DNA of 5,546 bases from Bacillota bacterium (GTDB lineage Bacteria > Bacillota > Clostridia > Christensenellales > CAG-138), in NCBI GenBank assembly GCA_023416175.1, contig JAEZIE010000003.1, positions 1 to 5,546 on the forward strand, written 5' to 3'. Positions 4,913 through 5,546 of the stretch are shown here, piece after piece (position 1 is the first letter of the stretch; every line of letters starts with the position of its first letter). The notes below the pieces were generated by a model. That model had not been told where the DNA came from, searched no databases, and saw nothing but the letters and a program-made list of their open reading frames with translations. Both the position numbers and the translations under genes were made by a program.

Positions 4913-5546
4913 ATGAAACACGAAGAATATCTCAATCAGATTCAAAGCAATCGAGCATTCATGAAAAGCACTTTTGCGGAGGATCAACATGAATCCGATC
5001 AAAATAAGCGGGTCACTCAGCCGCCTTTAACAAAGCCGGCAACAGGCACCGAGGGAATTCCTCTTTCCAAAGATTTTGCAGGCGTCATCAAGGAAGCAAA
5101 TTACCTGACTTTATTGCAGGAAAGAAAGAGCCACCGCATTTATAAGAATGAAAGCATCACCATAGATCATTTGTCCTTCTTGCTTTGGTCAACACAAGGG
5201 GTCAAAGAGATTCGCGGGAATAGTTACGCAACGGTCCGGCCGGTTCCTTCCGCAGGCGCACGGCATCCATTTGAGACGTACCTTGCGGTTTTCAAGGTGG
5301 AAGGTCTCAAAAATGGAATGTATCATTACCTGCCGATTGAACACGCCATAGAGTTTATCGGGGTGGTGGAAGAGTTTGAAAAGATGGTTTCGGACAGCTT
5401 ATGCGAACAGAAATGGGCCGGCAACTCTGCGGCAGTATTCTTTTACAGCGCTGTTCCTTACCGAAGCGAATGGAGATATTGCACCGACGCCCATAAGCTG
5501 ATGCTACTTGATGCGGGGCATGTGGTGCAGAACCTGTATTTAAGCT
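4913..5546 (+). CDS. SagB/ThcOx-type nitroreductase-family dehydrogenase (3' end missing)
   Basis: The first 211 residues of a probable flavin (FMN) dependent oxidoreductase are present; the gene runs off the right edge. ATG 4913 has GGGGGA at 4903-4908 five bases upstream and an extended -10 promoter before it. Recognisable features are a charged N-terminal extension (~1-60), the flavin-contacting RKSHRIY (71-77), LSFLLWSTQGV (87-97), PSAGARHP (112-119), GMYHYLP (135-141) and DAGHVVQNLYL (200-210). This pattern matches the SagB/ThcOx branch, in which SagB dehydrogenates azolines to azoles in peptide toxins such as streptolysin S. Stand-alone members with this N-terminal extension are, as I recall, common in Firmicutes and have no firmly known substrate. 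No cyclodehydratase or precursor peptide gene is visible here, so azole formation cannot be assumed. It is separated from the PTS operon by a terminator and 350 bases, and appears less GC-rich, so a functional link is unlikely. Confidence 0.88.
   Translation, partial: MKHEEYLNQIQSNRAFMKSTFAEDQHESDQNKRVTQPPLTKPATGTEGIPLSKDFAGVIKEANYLTLLQERKSHRIYKNESITIDHLSFLLWSTQGVKEIRGNSYATVRPVPSAGARHPFETYLAVFKVEGLKNGMYHYLPIEHAIEFIGVVEEFEKMVSDSLCEQKWAGNSAAVFFYSAVPYRSEWRYCTDAHKLMLLDAGHVVQNLYLS

Overview
The window holds a compact four-gene phosphotransferase system (PTS) operon on the + strand, followed by the 5' part of an unrelated oxidoreductase gene. The gene content suggests a Firmicute, probably a Clostridia-type anaerobe. 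Reasons are a large PRD regulator with PTS-like domains, an HPr that keeps both His15 and the regulatory Ser46, strong purine-rich ribosome sites, and moderately high GC in the operon. No genus can be named from the sequence alone.

Layout. Positions 1-289 are intergenic, and a minus-strand Shine-Dalgarno at 9-16 suggests a divergent gene starting just off the left edge. Positions 311-2398 encode a PRD-type transcription regulator that ends in a UlaC-like IIA domain. Positions 2455-2739 encode a small IIB subunit and 2751-4133 a membrane IIC subunit of the ascorbate (UlaA/SgaT) class. Positions 4241-4504 encode an HPr phosphocarrier. Hairpins lie between regulator and IIB (2401-2418) and between IIC and HPr (4156-4189), and a strong terminator-like hairpin lies after HPr (4526-4561). 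Positions 4562-4912 are an AT-rich non-coding stretch with a likely promoter near its end. Positions 4913-5546 begin a SagB/ThcOx-type nitroreductase-family gene cut by the window edge.

How the genes may work together. With enzyme I supplied from elsewhere, the operon encodes every other step of a sugar PTS relay: HPr (His15), a IIA domain (His607 of the regulator), IIB (Cys7) and IIC. No free-standing IIA gene is present, so the regulator's C-terminal domain may be the working IIA, or a IIA may come from elsewhere. The IIC belongs to the ascorbate-transporter superfamily but differs from E. coli UlaA at segments that probably line the substrate site, and no ascorbate catabolic gene is in view, so the substrate is open.

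Nothing here is clearly a wholly new system. The most interesting points are the possible double role of the regulator, the operon-encoded HPr, the loss of three of four PRD histidines, and a perfect 16-bp palindrome at the regulator's start.
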